Below are positions 43,350 to 51,184 of a stretch of 64,000 bases of DNA, piece after piece; positions within the stretch are counted from its first letter, which is position 1, and every line of letters starts with the position of its first letter. The notes under the pieces were generated by a model. The model ran no database searches and was not told where the DNA came from. It saw only the letters and a list, made by a program, of their open reading frames with translations. Made by a program: the position numbers and the translations under genes. Origin of the DNA: Pseudoalteromonas rubra (GTDB taxonomy: Bacteria > Pseudomonadota > Gammaproteobacteria > Enterobacterales > Alteromonadaceae); assembly GCF_000967655.1 (NCBI RefSeq), contig NZ_JXYA01000021.1:83209-147208 (forward strand), written 5' to 3'.

Positions 43350-43895
43350 ATGTCTTTTCATGAATCAAACCTGATCTGGCTCGACTTAGAAATGACGGGT
43401 CTGGAACCTAAAACAGATAGGATCCTCGAAATTGCCACTGTGATCACCGACTGTGATCTGAATGTACTGGCCGAGGGACCTGTAATTGCTATCCATCAAA
43501 GTGATGACTTACTTGATAATATGGATGAGTGGTGTACAAACCAGCATGGCCGTTCCGGTCTGACTGCGCGTTGTAAGGCCAGCACTCACTCTGAATCTGA
43601 TGCAATCAAACAAACATTAGATTTCCTGAAACAATGGGTACCGCCGGGCAAATCGCCGATGTGTGGTAATTCGATTGGTCAGGATCGTCGCTTCCTCAAC
43701 AAATACATGCCTGAGCTGGAAGAATATTTCCACTACCGCAACCTGGACGTCAGCACGATTAAAGAGCTGGCACGTCGCTGGAAGCCTGAGCTGTTAAACG
43801 GGATCCACAAAAAGAGCTCTCACCTGGCTCTGGACGACATCAAAGACTCCATTATGGAGTTGAAGGTTTACCAGCAAAAATTCTTCAATCTTTAA
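43350..43895 (+). CDS. orn: Oligoribonuclease
   Basis: A 181-residue 3'-5' exoribonuclease of the DEDDh family that degrades dinucleotides, including pGpG from cyclic-di-GMP turnover. The catalytic residues are in [19 protein letters not shown] and the late HLALDDI. It lies upstream of the tRNA-Gly array as in E. coli. This is notable given two cyclic-di-GMP enzymes elsewhere in the window. Confidence 0.97.
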   Translation: MSFHESNLIWLDLEMTGLEPKTDRILEIATVITDCDLNVLAEGPVIAIHQSDDLLDNMDEWCTNQHGRSGLTARCKASTHSESDAIKQTLDFLKQWVPPGKSPMCGNSIGQDRRFLNKYMPELEEYFHYRNLDVSTIKELARRWKPELLNGIHKKSSHLALDDIKDSIMELKVYQQKFFNL

Positions 43896-43914
43896 AAAAT
43901 TTAGAAAAAGTACT

Positions 43915-43942
43915 TGCAATGCTTTTTCTATCTTGTAGAATC
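43915..43942 (+). promoter_or_regulatory. Strong stable-RNA promoter for the tRNA-Gly array
   Basis: TTGCAA at 43915-43920 and TAGAAT at 43937-43942 have 16 bases between them, and a GC-rich discriminator (CCTGCCCC) follows, as expected for stringently controlled tRNA promoters. It would drive the degenerate copies and both intact tRNAs in one transcript. Confidence 0.75.
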
Positions 43943-43992
43943 CTGCCCCGCTCAAGACGGCAAAGCTTATTTGTCTCTGGGGTATTTATGAA

Positions 43993-44047
43993 GCAGCACT
44001 AGCTCAGCTGCTAAACGTTAGACGCGACTCGTCGCGCACCAGCGTTT
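43993..44047 (+). pseudogene. Degenerate tRNA-Gly copy A (5' acceptor/D-arm relic plus hairpin)
   Basis: It begins GCAGCACTAGCTCAGCTG, matching the first 18 bases of the intact tRNA-Gly except one. After that, the D-arm is replaced by CTAAACGTTAGA, and then CGCGAC-TC-GTCGCG forms a hairpin, with AAACG/CGTTT as a possible outer stem. No anticodon loop, T-arm or CCA is left. Confidence 0.8.
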
Positions 44048-44071
44048 GAAACAATCGAGCAATTGTGGAAT

Positions 44072-44127
44072 GCGGCACTGGCTCTGCTGCTAAAACGTTA
44101 GACGCGACCGTCGCGCACCAGCGTTTT
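44072..44127 (+). pseudogene. Degenerate tRNA-Gly copy B
   Basis: The same layout as copy A: GCGGCACTGGCTCTGCTG, then CTAAAACGTTAGA, a hairpin CGCGA-CCG-TCGCG, and outer stem AAAACG/CGTTTT. The two copies share the inserted segment, so they come from duplication of one altered unit and not from independent decay. Confidence 0.8.
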
Positions 44128-44147
44128 AATATTCCATAACTTATGAA

Positions 44148-44223
44148 GCGGCACTAGCTCAGCTGGTAGAGCGCGACCTTGCCAAGGTCGAGGTCACGAG
44201 TTCGAACCTCGTGTGCCGCTCCA
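44148..44223 (+). tRNA. tRNA-Gly (GCC)
   Basis: 76 bases including an encoded CCA. The acceptor stem is GCGGCAC with GTGCCGC. The anticodon arm CGACC-TTGCCAA-GGTCG gives anticodon GCC for glycine codons GGC/GGU. The T-arm has GTTCGAA. It lies after orn, as glyVXY does in E. coli. Confidence 0.98.
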
Positions 44224-44262
44224 ACACTTCTTCAGGTGTATAAATTAGATATTTTCTATGAT

Positions 44263-44320
44263 GCGGCACTAGCTCAGCTGCTAAAACGTTAGACGCGACC
44301 TCAAGGTTGCGCACAGCGGG
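44263..44320 (+). pseudogene. Degenerate tRNA-Gly copy C
   Basis: GCGGCACTAGCTCAGCTG matches the intact gene exactly, then the same CTAAAACGTTAGA insert follows. A hairpin, CGCGACC-TCAA-GGTTGCG, keeps the pairing with different bases than copies A and B. It lies between the two intact tRNAs. The outer stem is not kept. Confidence 0.75.
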
Positions 44321-44342
44321 AATCTAAGAGCTACATCGGAAT

Positions 44343-44418
44343 GCGGCACTAGCTCAGCTGGTAGAGCGCGACCTTGCCAAGGTCGAGGTCACGAGTTCGA
44401 ACCTCGTGTGCCGCTCCA
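44343..44418 (+). tRNA. tRNA-Gly (GCC), second copy
   Basis: Identical in sequence to the copy at 44148-44223, including CCA and the GCC anticodon. Identity of the two genes suggests gene conversion or recent duplication. Confidence 0.98.
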
Positions 44419-44509
44419 ACTTTCCCCTCTCTTTATATACATATTTTCTCACTCTGACTTACTTGCCCAACTTTAAATCTTATTCCACCAATTTTCATCG
44501 ATAAACTGA

Positions 44510-44538
44510 TTGCTTATTTTTAGTTCGACACGTAAAAT
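44510..44538 (+). promoter_or_regulatory. Candidate promoter of the rpsF-priB-rpsR-rplI operon
   Basis: TTGCTT and TAAAAT are separated by 17 bases, 92 bases before rpsF. The AT-rich stretch before it fits a strong ribosomal protein promoter. Confidence 0.55.
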
Positions 44539-44569
44539 ACGCGCTCTTTCGGCCTAACTAACTTTAGTT

Positions 44570-44605
44570 CCTTGCCTTACCCCGACTGGCCGAAACGGGA
44601 CAAGG
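44570..44605 (+). promoter_or_regulatory. Candidate S6:S18 autoregulatory leader RNA structure
   Basis: The outer stem CCTTG/CAAGG and inner stem CCCG/CGGG enclose a loop with the CCG trinucleotide (GGCCGAAA), leaving an internal bulge CCTTAC. This resembles the known S6:S18-binding leader in which an exposed CCG is recognised. It lies 24 bases before the rpsF ATG. Inferred by structure and position only. Confidence 0.5.
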
Positions 44606-44629
44606 CTATATTAACCGTAAGGAATATCC

Positions 44630-44971
44630 ATGCGTCATTACGAAATCGTATTCATGGTTCACCCAGACCAAAGTGAGCAAGTACCTGGTATGATCGAGCG
44701 TTATACTGGTGCCATCACAGAAGCTGGCGGTAAAATCCACCGTCTAGAAGACTGGGGTCGTCGTCAACTGGCTTACCCAATCGAAAAGCTTCACAAAGCA
44801 CACTATGTTCTGTTGAACGTTGAAGCACCTACTGAAGTAATCAGCGAGCTTGAAACTTCTTTCCGCTACAACGATGCAGTGCTTCGTAACCTGGTTATGC
44901 GTACTAAGAACGCTGTAACTGAAGCGTCTCCTCTTGCTAAAGAAGAGAAAAAAGAAGCAGCAACTGCTTAA
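44630..44971 (+). CDS. rpsF: 30S ribosomal protein S6
   Basis: 113 residues. S6 binds S18 and 16S rRNA in the small subunit platform. The sequence starts [21 protein letters not shown] and has [19 protein letters not shown], typical of the family. The C-terminal tail is acidic/lysine-rich. It leads the conserved rpsF-priB-rpsR-rplI operon. Confidence 0.98.
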   Translation: MRHYEIVFMVHPDQSEQVPGMIERYTGAITEAGGKIHRLEDWGRRQLAYPIEKLHKAHYVLLNVEAPTEVISELETSFRYNDAVLRNLVMRTKNAVTEASPLAKEEKKEAATA

Positions 44972-45004
44972 TCGTTATTGATTCGGAATTGACCTGGTAG
45001 TTTG

Positions 45005-45331
45005 GTGAGCACTCAGTCTGAACTGTATACAAACCAGCTGGTATTATCCGGCACGGTCTGTAAGCCACCTAAGTACAGTCAAAGCCCCGCGGGCATCGCG
45101 CATTGTATTTTTGTTTTAGAACATAAGTCGATGCAGATAGAAGCCGACCTAAATCGTAACAGTTATGTACGTATTCAGGTGGTTGCCAGCGGACAGCAGT
45201 TCCGGACTCAACTAGAGCATTTATGCGTTGGGCAGACCTTACAGGTACGCGGTTTTTTAAACCGACACGAGAACCGCAGTGGTTTGAGTCAACTTGTATT
45301 ACATGCACAACATATTGAAAGAATTAATTGA
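45005..45331 (+). CDS. priB: Primosomal replication protein PriB
   Basis: 108 residues from a GTG at 45005. PriB is a single OB-fold, dimeric DNA-binding protein related to SSB that helps restart stalled replication forks with PriA. NQLVLSGTVCKPP and the central HCIFVLEHKS match the family. Its place between rpsF and rpsR is characteristic of gammaproteobacteria and beta relatives. Confidence 0.92.
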   Translation: MSTQSELYTNQLVLSGTVCKPPKYSQSPAGIAHCIFVLEHKSMQIEADLNRNSYVRIQVVASGQQFRTQLEHLCVGQTLQVRGFLNRHENRSGLSQLVLHAQHIERIN

Positions 45332-45343
45332 GGAAATTTACTC

Positions 45344-45571
45344 ATGGCACGTTATTTCAGACGTCGTAAGTTCTGCCGTTTCAAAGCGGAAGGCGTACAA
45401 CAAATCGATTACAAAGATCTGGCTACTCTTAGAAACTACGTAACAGAAAGTGGCAAAATCGTACCTAGCCGTATCACAGGTACTAGCGCTAAATATCAGC
45501 GTCAGCTAGCAACTGCTATCAAGCGTGCTCGCTACCTAGCCCTTCTTCCGTACACTGACTTACACAAGTAA
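45344..45571 (+). CDS. rpsR: 30S ribosomal protein S18
   Basis: 75 residues, highly basic. The sequence [12 protein letters not shown] and the C-terminal [18 protein letters not shown] motif (here [15 protein letters not shown]) are diagnostic. It is the partner of S6 in the same operon. Confidence 0.98.
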
Positions 45572-45606
45572 GCAGCTGATTAACAGTTTTTAAAAGGTGT
45601 AGAGAC

Positions 45607-46059
45607 ATGCAAGTTATTCTACTAGACAAGATCGCAAACCTAGGTGGCCTAGGTGACCAGGTTTCTGTTAAATCTGGTTTCGCACGTAACTTCCTTTTCC
45701 CTAAGGGCAAGGCAGTTCCTGCAACTAAAGCTAACATCGAAACTTTCGAAGCACGTCGTGCTGAGCTTGAAGCGAAAATCGCTGAAGAGCTAACTGCTGC
45801 ACAAGCGCGCGCTGAAAAACTAGAAGCACTTGCAGAAGTGACTCTGGTTTCTAAAGCGGGTGACGAAGGCAAGCTATTCGGTTCTATCGGTACTCGCGAT
45901 ATCGCCGACGCTATCACAGCAGTAGGTCTGGAAGTTGCTAAGTCAGAAGTTCGTCTGCCTACCGGTACTATCCGTGAGACAGGTGAGTTCGACGTAACTA
46001 TCCAACTTCACACTGACGTGACAACAGCTATCAAAGTAATCGTGATCGCTGAAGCTTAA
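45607..46059 (+). CDS. rplI: 50S ribosomal protein L9
   Basis: 150 residues. The N-terminal domain with [19 protein letters not shown] and the glycine-rich [15 protein letters not shown] joins a long helix (about 40-75) and a C-terminal domain, the L9 dumbbell. Last gene of the operon; a GC-rich hairpin follows. Confidence 0.98.
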   Translation: MQVILLDKIANLGGLGDQVSVKSGFARNFLFPKGKAVPATKANIETFEARRAELEAKIAEELTAAQARAEKLEALAEVTLVSKAGDEGKLFGSIGTRDIADAITAVGLEVAKSEVRLPTGTIRETGEFDVTIQLHTDVTTAIKVIVIAEA

Positions 46060-46072
46060 TTGTATTAAGCAC

Positions 46073-46098
46073 CAACCGCGCGCATCTGTGCGCGGTTG
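46073..46098 (+). terminator. Stem-loop after rplI
   Basis: CAACCGCGC and GCGCGGTTG form a 9-bp stem. Only a short TATT follows, so termination may be partial. Confidence 0.65.
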
Positions 46099-46469
46099 TA
46101 TTCCCAATTCTGAAAGACAATAACAACTCCAATTTTCAGTGTGTGGATCTGATGATTATCGGGATCATCATGGAAGATTTACAACACAAGTCGGAAAATT
46201 AATCCAAATCAAAACAACGGCGCTCGTAAACGGCTTATAGTCATTACGGGAACAAGTGACGCTGATATTTAATGGTCTGACCTCATGGTCATTTTAGGTC
46301 AATTCGCCTGGCTGTTATCTCGTGTAAGCGCGTTCCTGTTTTAGCTAATTATATTCTGTGATAGTTTAGTCAACTGTTTTTATTACAGGCACTTTTTTTT
46401 ATTGGTTAAATGTCATACAGTCTTATTAGAGATTGATGACAGCGTTATCATTTAGGTGGGAAACCCAAT
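46099..46469 (+). other. Intergenic region upstream of the minor pilin operon
   Basis: No gene seen in about 370 bases. TGATGAT and ATCATCA form a small hairpin near 46150. The last 120 bases are AT-rich with a run of eight T and should hold the promoter of the pilin operon. I see no convincing sigma-54 (GG-N10-GC) element. Confidence 0.5.
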
Positions 46470-46889
46470 ATGCTAAAAACCTCCAACATGCGTGGATTCA
46501 CTTTAATTGAGCTGCTGATCGCCATTGCGATCGTCGCTATTCTGGCCAGTGTGGCATTGCCAAACTATGGTGAGTATGTGCGTGAAAGCAGACGCCTGGA
46601 TGCACAGCATTTAATGCTGCAAACCAGCGCCACGTTGGAGCGCATTTATTCCCGCAATGGTGGTTATCCCAATGATGAGACGTTTCAGGGTCTGCCCGCC
46701 TCAGAATACTACACATTCAGCTACGAAGCGCGTAACAAGCCACAAAGTGCGAACGGTGATTTTCGCAATATGGGCTATATTTTAAGAGCGACACCTGTGC
46801 TCAACGGCAGTCAAAGCAGAGACGTGTGTGGGGTGCTAACCCTGGACCACCTTGGCAATCAGGGAGGTAACTTAAATGACTGTTGGTAA
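46470..46889 (+). CDS. pilE: Type IV minor pilin PilE-like
   Basis: A 139-residue prepilin. The leader ends MRG, and the cleavage site is G/FTLIEL with Glu5 present, followed by the hydrophobic helix AIAIVAILASVALPNY. The remainder resembles PilE-type minor pilins (ERIYSRNGGYPND, and cysteines in the last half as a likely disulfide). First gene of a five-gene operon of prepilins; it overlaps fimT by 14 bases. Confidence 0.88.
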   Translation: MLKTSNMRGFTLIELLIAIAIVAILASVALPNYGEYVRESRRLDAQHLMLQTSATLERIYSRNGGYPNDETFQGLPASEYYTFSYEARNKPQSANGDFRNMGYILRATPVLNGSQSRDVCGVLTLDHLGNQGGNLNDCW

Positions 46890-47337
46890 GCATACACAGC
46901 GTGGCGTAACGCTGATTGAACTGCTGGTTGTATTGGCCATCATCGCCATTCTAGCTATGGTGGCAGCCCCTTCTTTGATAGGCCAGATTAAACAGGACCG
47001 GGTGAATACCACAGCAAACCAGTTGAGTAGTTTCTATCGTTTTGCGCGCAGTGAAGCGGTCAAACGCGAAGTGCCGGTTAAGCTGGCGCTGGAGAACAAT
47101 GACTGGGTCATGAAAGTGGTTGAGCAAGGTCAGGAAGTTACGCTAAAGCGTTTCACGGTGGACCATAATCAGGTTGCGGTTAACCTGGTCGACAGAACGC
47201 TGCGCTCAAGCGGTGAGCTGAATGCGTTCAGTAACATATTGATCTCAGATAACGATGCGGCAACGGATGACGTGCGTTTGTGTATTTTACACAGTGGGCA
47301 AAGTTGGTTGGGTAAGGCGACAGACAATTGCGCGTAG
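46876..47337 (+). CDS. fimT: FimT/GspH-type minor pseudopilin
   Basis: A 153-residue prepilin with cleavage G/VTLIEL and Glu5, then VVLAIIAILAMVAAPSL. The C-terminal domain has the FimT pattern (SSFYRFARSEAVKREVPV). Minor pilins of this type prime pilus assembly, and FimT binds DNA in some species. It overlaps both neighbours in the operon. Confidence 0.85.
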   Translation: MTVGKHTQRGVTLIELLVVLAIIAILAMVAAPSLIGQIKQDRVNTTANQLSSFYRFARSEAVKREVPVKLALENNDWVMKVVEQGQEVTLKRFTVDHNQVAVNLVDRTLRSSGELNAFSNILISDNDAATDDVRLCILHSGQSWLGKATDNCA

Positions 47338-47723
47338 TTACAGGGTTTTCATTGCTGGAAGTTATGGTGTCTATGGTCATCGCAGCCATAGCCCTGCTCG
47401 GGCTTGCAGCAGCGCAGATCAAGGCCATGCAGTTTGCGCAAAACAGCTTTAACTACACCATAGCACTGATCCACGGGCAGAACGCGATTGAGCGCATCTG
47501 GCCTGATATCTGTCACTATCAGAGTGTGAATAGCAGCCTGAATCCCGGTCTTAATCCGACCGCCGCCTGGTTATACCCCAATGATCCACGCTTTACGCTG
47601 ACGCTGCCCAACACTTTTAGCCTGGACATGAGCCTGACCGTGAGCTGGCACGATGAGCGCATGACAGACACCGGCGTGGACCAAATCTCGCTTCATGCCA
47701 GCTTTGTGAATGCCTGCTTATGA
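47328..47723 (+). CDS. pilV: Minor pilin PilV-like
   Basis: A 131-residue prepilin that starts at a TTG inside the end of fimT; no other start fits. Cleavage is G/FSLLEV with Glu5, followed by MVSMVIAAIALLGLAAAQ. The short periplasmic domain has cysteines near residue 62 and at the end (NACL), probably disulfide-linked. It overlaps pilW by 4 bases. Confidence 0.85.
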   Translation: MRVVTGFSLLEVMVSMVIAAIALLGLAAAQIKAMQFAQNSFNYTIALIHGQNAIERIWPDICHYQSVNSSLNPGLNPTAAWLYPNDPRFTLTLPNTFSLDMSLTVSWHDERMTDTGVDQISLHASFVNACL

Positions 47724-48244
47724 ATCGCATGATGAATGGTCGCGGATTTACCCTGCTGGAGCTGCTGATTGCACTGTCGATTGGCCTGTTCATGCTTGGC
47801 GGGATTGCCGTGGCCTATTCGACCATTCGCAGCACCATTGCGATAAACCAGGAGCTGGCACAAGCGCAGGAAGTGATCCGCTATACCAGCCAACTGATGA
47901 CCCGCAGTATTAAGCAAACAGCGTCTACACCTCAGGTTATGCAGGGCGGTGAGGCATTAGAAGTCAGCCAGGTTGCCAATACACCGGCCTGCGATGGCAG
48001 CGTGCCGGTGGTGGATTACACCGAAACCTTTTCGTTGCTAGATGGCTACTTATTATGTGATGTCAGCTCAGATAACTTACCTGCCCAGCGCTTATTACGA
48101 GGGGTCAATGGACTGAGCTTTTCGGTCGATGGCCTGATCACGTCCATTACCGTGACGCCCGTAGGCGTGCCCGCACAGTATGCTGCGGGGATCCAGATAG
48201 ACGTGGCTGCGAGCCAGCAAGTACTCGCGACGGCCAATTGGTGA
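47720..48244 (+). CDS. pilW: Minor pilin PilW-like
   Basis: A 174-residue prepilin with leader MNRMMNGRG and cleavage G/FTLLEL with Glu5. The hydrophobic helix is LIALSIGLFMLGGIAVAYSTI. It belongs to the PilW class of minor pilins that form the initiation complex with PilV and PilX. The next gene, a large PilX-like prepilin, begins 4 bases after its stop. Confidence 0.85.
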   Translation: MNRMMNGRGFTLLELLIALSIGLFMLGGIAVAYSTIRSTIAINQELAQAQEVIRYTSQLMTRSIKQTASTPQVMQGGEALEVSQVANTPACDGSVPVVDYTETFSLLDGYLLCDVSSDNLPAQRLLRGVNGLSFSVDGLITSITVTPVGVPAQYAAGIQIDVAASQQVLATANW

Positions 48245-48248
48245 CACT

Positions 48249-49991
48249 ATGAAGATGCAGAGTATACGACAACGCGGATTTACCCTGATTAAAGTCATGC
48301 TACTGAGTTCAGTGGCCAGTGTGGTGGTGTTTGCTGCATTCAAAGATACCCTGGTGCAGGAGCGCCTCAGTGGTAACTACCAAAAAGACCTGAATGCGCG
48401 ATTACTGGCGGAAAAGGGCGTGATTGAGCGCGGTCAGGCACTTAAGGCGGCACTTACCAATAACCCAAACCTGACACTGGAGCAGGCGGTGCAGCAGATT
48501 GGGGCAGGTCTGGGCAGCGGTGAACTGGATGGTACGAGCTTTGACGCTCAGCTATCAGTCAACGGTGATGAAGTAGCGATTGCCAGCCTGGGACAGCGTT
48601 ATGATGATCAGGCCCAGGCGCGCATGATCTCTTACTTTAAATACACGCCTCCCGAGCGCAGCTCAGTATTTCAAAATGCGGTCACCGGATGTAAAGGGGT
48701 GAATCTGGCTGGCAGTGGCCTGGTCGATAGTTATGATTCTACCCAGGGCAGTTACGAAGAGACCCGCACCAGCAACGGCGATGTGAATACGGTGATTGGC
48801 GATGCCGATGTGGTGCTAAATGGTCATTCTCCCATTATGGGCGATGTGAAAGCATCTGGGATACTCTACCTGAAGGGCTCCTCGCCCGTCGTTGGGACAG
48901 TGCAATCCAATACCGGGATTGATATTTCTGCCGGCAGTGGTGTGCGGGTCGACGGCGATGTCCTCACACAGGGGTTTGTGAAGCACAATGGCGGACAGAT
49001 CACGGGGATATTACGTGCAAACGGCGATGTCACCATGAAGTGGGGCGCCGAAATTCTTAATCAGAATCGGGCCGAGCTCGACATTATGTATGGTGGCAGC
49101 GGGAGTTTCCAGAGCAGTCATGTTCAGGATGGACTGCATTATTCAGCCGATCGCTTCAATGTGAACCCCGAGGTTGAAGCGGTGCGGGTATACGACCCGA
49201 GCTCACCGGATTATGACCCCAATGACCCCGATAAAGAGTGCGACCCACTGGCATTACCACTGAATATGTCATCAGTGATCGACAGCAATAACAGCTATGC
49301 GGACTTTAGTGTTGGGGCGCAGACCGACTATGTGTTTACGCCGGCTGAAGGGCGTTACATTCGGGGCGGCAGCAGCACCTGGTCTTCCAGTCCCGCAGAC
49401 ATCTACTTGTTCCAGCATTTGACGCAAAATCATGGCCAGGGGAATGGCAGCAGCGAGTATGTGTTTGGCATGAAAAACATGAAGCTGACCAGTGATGGCA
49501 CCATAACCATAGAAGGCGGCGATGTGATCTGGCTGGTTGACGGCGATCTGAAGATGACGGGCCACACCAGTATCACCATTAAAGCAGGCAGCAGTCTGGC
49601 AATTTTTGTCACCGGTAAAGTGGATTTCGGTGCCAGTGCGGTGGTTGTCACAGAGCGAGAAGGGCTGACTGATAGCGGCTTTCCCAGCCTGAGTATTTTC
49701 TCCTCCTACTCGGGCCAAAATGGCGTCACAATGCGGGGCGCCAGTTCAATGTATGCGGTTGTATACGCGCCGGTGACCAGTATCGCTATGCGCGGCAGTG
49801 GTCAGTTTTATGGCACCATTCGTGGCGCAACCATAGATGCCACGGGTGGCAGCGGCGTGCACTTTGATGAGGCGCTGAAAAACTTTAACCTTGGCAATGG
49901 CGGCGTCACCACACCTGCGAAACTGGAGTTTATGGGCTGGCGCTTTGAATCTGGCGAGGACTACCAAGCCCCCGATGAAGAGGAAGAGTAA
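48249..49991 (+). CDS. Large PilX-like minor pilin lacking Glu5
   Basis: A 580-residue prepilin, far longer than typical PilX (about 150-200). The leader is MKMQSIRQRG and cleavage would be G/FTLIKV: mature position 5 is lysine (AAA codon) and not the usual glutamate. The hydrophobic helix is short and weaker. An N-terminal pilin part (about 10-135) leads to a large beta-rich domain (about 140-580) with repeated V-x-G-D-V / I-x-G-D type turns (VIGDADVVLNGHSPIMGDV), resembling a bactofilin-like or DUF7305-type fold. The C-terminus is acidic. It ends the pilin operon and probably caps the pilus tip. No pilY1 gene is seen. Confidence 0.75.
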   Translation: MKMQSIRQRGFTLIKVMLLSSVASVVVFAAFKDTLVQERLSGNYQKDLNARLLAEKGVIERGQALKAALTNNPNLTLEQAVQQIGAGLGSGELDGTSFDAQLSVNGDEVAIASLGQRYDDQAQARMISYFKYTPPERSSVFQNAVTGCKGVNLAGSGLVDSYDSTQGSYEETRTSNGDVNTVIGDADVVLNGHSPIMGDVKASGILYLKGSSPVVGTVQSNTGIDISAGSGVRVDGDVLTQGFVKHNGGQITGILRANGDVTMKWGAEILNQNRAELDIMYGGSGSFQSSHVQDGLHYSADRFNVNPEVEAVRVYDPSSPDYDPNDPDKECDPLALPLNMSSVIDSNNSYADFSVGAQTDYVFTPAEGRYIRGGSSTWSSSPADIYLFQHLTQNHGQGNGSSEYVFGMKNMKLTSDGTITIEGGDVIWLVDGDLKMTGHTSITIKAGSSLAIFVTGKVDFGASAVVVTEREGLTDSGFPSLSIFSSYSGQNGVTMRGASSMYAVVYAPVTSIAMRGSGQFYGTIRGATIDATGGSGVHFDEALKNFNLGNGGVTTPAKLEFMGWRFESGEDYQAPDEEEE

Positions 49992-50145
49992 CGCGTCTGT
50001 CTGCCCTTAAGAAAAAATTTTCCCGCCCGTTTAAACCTTTCCCTATTTTCCTCGCGTCTTATCCTGCAAACATCACATTATCGGGTTACTTTCTTTATGG
50101 CACCTGATATGTCACGATGATGGCTCGGCAACGAGGGAATACTCT

Positions 50146-50697
50146 ATGATAATCAATGCCAAAGAGGCATTTAACCCAGATACGATTGAGCGGTTAGTAC
50201 AGCGCGCCCAGCAAGGCGAGCAGGCAGCCTTTGAGCAGCTCTATCAGCAGTGTTATCGCAGGGTCTTTGGATTGTGTTTACGTTTACTTGCCGATCAGGC
50301 CCATGCGGAAGATGCGACGCAGGAAGTGTTTGTTCAGCTTTGGCATAAAATTGCCCAGTTTCAGGGGCAGTCAAAGTTTACGACCTGGCTTCATAGTGTG
50401 ACATCCAATGTGGCGATCAGCTATTTACGTAAGCAAAAAAACTGGCTGCAAAAAGTCGTGAGCCTTGAGGACAGTGGCATGGAGCAAGCCGAGATAATGC
50501 AATGTCAGTCACTCAATGGACTCGATAAGCTGATCTTACGTTTGCCAGAGCGTGCACGTCTGGTGTTTGTCCTGCATGCGGTAGAAGGGTATCGCCATGA
50601 AGAAGTGGCGGGTATGTTGAATATGGCGGTGGGCTCAAGTAAGTCACAGTTTCACCGAGCCAGGAAATTGTTACAGGAGTGGTACGACAATGAGTAA
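50146..50697 (+). CDS. ECF-type RNA polymerase sigma factor
   Basis: A 183-residue sigma-70 family protein with region 2 (about 25-90: FEQLYQQCYRRVFGLCLRLL, QEVFVQLWHKI) and region 4 (about 125-180: LPERARLVFVLHAVEGYRHE, AVGSSKSQFHRAR). It has no region 1 or 3, so it is an extracytoplasmic-function sigma. Its end overlaps the next gene by 8 bases, and that gene is probably its anti-sigma factor. Confidence 0.92.
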   Translation: MIINAKEAFNPDTIERLVQRAQQGEQAAFEQLYQQCYRRVFGLCLRLLADQAHAEDATQEVFVQLWHKIAQFQGQSKFTTWLHSVTSNVAISYLRKQKNWLQKVVSLEDSGMEQAEIMQCQSLNGLDKLILRLPERARLVFVLHAVEGYRHEEVAGMLNMAVGSSKSQFHRARKLLQEWYDNE

Positions 50698-51175
50698 ACC
50701 AACATTCGAGCAGTTTCTGAAACAACAGCTGCCGCGACAACAAGATCAGGATCAATTACCCGAGCCGCAAAGAGACTTATGGCAGGGCATTGAGAACGCC
50801 ATCAATATGCCAGACCCGGCGTCGCGTGCTCGCAGTCCCTGGATAAAGCTGGCGGGCGTCGCTGCCTGTGTGTCGGCTGGATTGCTCAGTTGGCAGGTGA
50901 TTATGACCCAGCCTAAACAAGACACAATGGCACATATGAGCGCTTTTTTTGAGCAGGAAAAACAGACGCTGCTGGTTAAGTACGAAGCACAACCTGCACT
51001 GACCAAAGACTGGCAGGGACCATTACAGGAATTAGAAGAAGCAGAGCAGGCCATTAAACTGGCACTGATGAAGGACCCGGACAATGCTGCTTTGCTTAAA
51101 ATGCTGGCACAGGTTTACCAGCAGCAGTTAGATTTAATCACTAAGGTACATCAGCCCCAGTGGCAACAGATTTAG
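50690..51175 (+). CDS. Probable membrane anti-sigma factor
   Basis: A 161-residue protein with a cytoplasmic N-terminus (about 1-52), one transmembrane helix (about 53-72, LAGVAACVSAGLLSWQVI) and a helical periplasmic part. There is no HxxxCxxC zinc motif, so it is not a classical ZAS anti-sigma. The role is inferred from gene overlap with the ECF sigma gene and the topology. It has no recognised family. Confidence 0.6.
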   Translation: MSKPTFEQFLKQQLPRQQDQDQLPEPQRDLWQGIENAINMPDPASRARSPWIKLAGVAACVSAGLLSWQVIMTQPKQDTMAHMSAFFEQEKQTLLVKYEAQPALTKDWQGPLQELEEAEQAIKLALMKDPDNAALLKMLAQVYQQQLDLITKVHQPQWQQI

Positions 51176-51184
51176 GAGAAAAGC

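Noticed and set aside
46099..46469. Sigma-54 promoter or small RNA upstream of pilE
   Set aside because: No GG-N10-GC element was found and no terminator-bounded RNA is apparent; only a small hairpin is seen.
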